Assembly (NCBI RefSeq): GCF_030506285.1
Contig: NZ_CP119422.1
Location: 3,119,001 to 3,183,000 of the forward strand
Source of the DNA: Catalinimonas niigatensis
GTDB taxonomy: Bacteria; Bacteroidota; Bacteroidia; Cytophagales; Cyclobacteriaceae
Length of the DNA: 64,000 nt
Reading direction: 5' to 3'
Both the position numbers and the translations under genes were made by a program. Below the pieces are notes generated by a model, which did no database searches, was not told the DNA's origin, and saw only the letters and a program-made list of their open reading frames with translations. Shown piece by piece: positions 63,035-64,000 of this stretch (position 1 is the stretch's first letter; every line of letters starts with the position of its first letter).

Positions 63035-64000
63035 ATGTGGGAAAATAAAGTTTTTATCATAGCAGAGCTTTCTGCGAACCATAACAATGACTTTGAGCTG
63101 GCTGAAAAAACAATTCATGCCATGGCAGAAGCAGGAGCTGATGCCGTAAAGATACAGACTTTCAAGCCGCAATCGCTCTCCATAGATGTTGACAATCCAT
63201 ATTTTGGTCCTAAAAAAGATGGACTCTGGAAAGGAATGAGACCCTACGATTTGTATGTTCAGGCATCTATGCCCTATGAATGGCAGCCTAAGCTTAAAGA
63301 AATAGCTGAAAATCTTGGTTTGGTATTTTTTTCTTCCCCTTTTGATTTTGAAGCTGTTGATTTTCTGGAGAAGATGAATGTACCTGCTTATAAAGTCGCT
63401 TCTCTTGAAATCTCTGATATTCCCCTGATCCGTTATATTGCTGAAAAAGGCAAGCCTGTGATCATTTCCTCAGGAGCATCTTCATTATCAGATCTGGAAC
63501 TAGCACTCAATACTTGTAGGAAAGTAGGGAATGAACAGGTAGCATTTTTAAAATGTACTTCAGAATACCCTGCTCCTTTTGAGGCTGCCAACTTGCGTAC
63601 TATCCCGAATATGATAGAAACATTTGGTATCACTGTAGGAGTCTCTGACCATACCATGGGCAGTACTGTGCCTGTTGTTTCAGTAGCTTTAGGAGCAAAA
63701 ATTATAGAAAAGCATTTTATTTTAGACAGGTCATTGGGAGGTCCTGACTCTACTTTTTCTATGGAACCTAGTGAATTTAAAGATATGGTAACTGCCGTAA
63801 GAGAAGCAGAAAAAGCGATAGGAAAAGTAAGCTATTCGTTAAAAGAAAAAGATGAAGAAAGAAGACGGTCTCTTTTTGTAAGTCAAGATGTGGAGCAAGG
63901 AGAAACTATTACTGTTGAAAACATTCGTTCTGTTCGCCCAGGTTATGGCTTACATCCACGTCATTATGAAACGCTCCTGGGAAAAAGATTCAAACAAGCT
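63035..64000 (+). CDS. pseI: Pseudaminic acid synthase PseI (truncated by window edge)
   Basis: The 322 visible codons from ATG 63035 stay open to the right edge; family members have about 340-350 residues, so only the end of the antifreeze-like SAF domain is missing. It condenses phosphoenolpyruvate with the trideoxy-altrose to the nonulosonic acid. NeuB/PseI motifs: FIIAELSANHNNDFELAEKTIHAMAEAGADAVKIQTF, SSPFDFEAVDFLE, SSGASSLSDLE, KCTSEYPAPFEAANLRTI, GVSDHTMGSTVPVVSVALGAKIIEKHF and GPDSTFSMEPSEF; the C-terminal SAF part is seen from RRSLFVSQDVEQGE on. The text is closer to PseI than to NeuB/LegI. Confidence 0.95.
   Translation, partial: MWENKVFIIAELSANHNNDFELAEKTIHAMAEAGADAVKIQTFKPQSLSIDVDNPYFGPKKDGLWKGMRPYDLYVQASMPYEWQPKLKEIAENLGLVFFSSPFDFEAVDFLEKMNVPAYKVASLEISDIPLIRYIAEKGKPVIISSGASSLSDLELALNTCRKVGNEQVAFLKCTSEYPAPFEAANLRTIPNMIETFGITVGVSDHTMGSTVPVVSVALGAKIIEKHFILDRSLGGPDSTFSMEPSEFKDMVTAVREAEKAIGKVSYSLKEKDEERRRSLFVSQDVEQGETITVENIRSVRPGYGLHPRHYETLLGKRFKQA

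Overview
The window reads as chromosomal DNA of a Bacteroidota member, most likely of the order Cytophagales. The main reasons are a SusC/SusD outer-membrane pair, an ASPIC/UnbV FG-GAP protein next to a vanadium-haloperoxidase-like protein, orphan FtsX-type permeases, ribosomal protein THX, and -7 promoter elements of the TAnnTTTG type. I see no rRNA, tRNA, insertion sequence, prophage or CRISPR array. The family placement is inference from gene content.

Layout. 1-327: start of a membrane-anchored MutS-like gene running off the left edge. 542-11654: secreted S1/P1-type nuclease, then FG-GAP/ASPIC-UnbV protein, haloperoxidase/PAP2-type enzyme, SusC-like TonB receptor and SusD-like lipoprotein, all on the + strand and probably one outer-membrane uptake/processing locus. 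11709-17000: an FG-GAP lipoprotein, a small membrane protein with a two-domain thioredoxin-fold protein, an MDR oxidoreductase and a small retropepsin-like protein. 17335-31576: housekeeping and accessory genes, including a beta-lactamase-fold hydrolase, a dicarboxylate/glutamate symporter, the selenium pair mnmH-selD, several uncharacterised proteins, a TPR histidine kinase, an FtsX permease, a VOC protein, a methyltransferase and an alpha/beta hydrolase. 31817-37355: a complete RND tripartite efflux operon. 37421-41246: quinone oxidoreductase, DUF4136 lipoprotein, the tiny THX ribosomal protein gene (39 codons) on the - strand, a conserved unknown and a WecA/MraY-type transferase. 41350-47446 (- strand): polA, a threonine-dehydratase-like gene, purN and purH.

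47774-64000 is a surface-polysaccharide and nonulosonic-acid locus, all on the + strand: a long multi-SLBB Wza-type exporter, a Wzz/PCP protein, a nucleotide-sugar dehydrogenase, a UDP-glucuronate-4-epimerase-like enzyme, a Wzm/Wzt ABC exporter, and then a pseudaminic-acid-type pathway (pseB, pseC, pseF, pseG and truncated pseI at the right edge). A good promoter match (TTTG-N20-TAGCTTTG) precedes it.

The most unusual part is 59202-62029. Between pseF and pseG lies a tightly overlapping module CitE-like / MaoC-like / CitE-like / NeuD-PglD-like acyltransferase, and no GNAT-type PseH is visible. I infer that the module may make a non-acetyl hydroxyacyl- or enoyl-CoA donor and that the left-handed beta-helix acyltransferase puts this acyl group on the amino-sugar intermediate, giving an unusual N-acylated nonulosonic acid. 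This is a hypothesis from gene order and family knowledge, not demonstrated.
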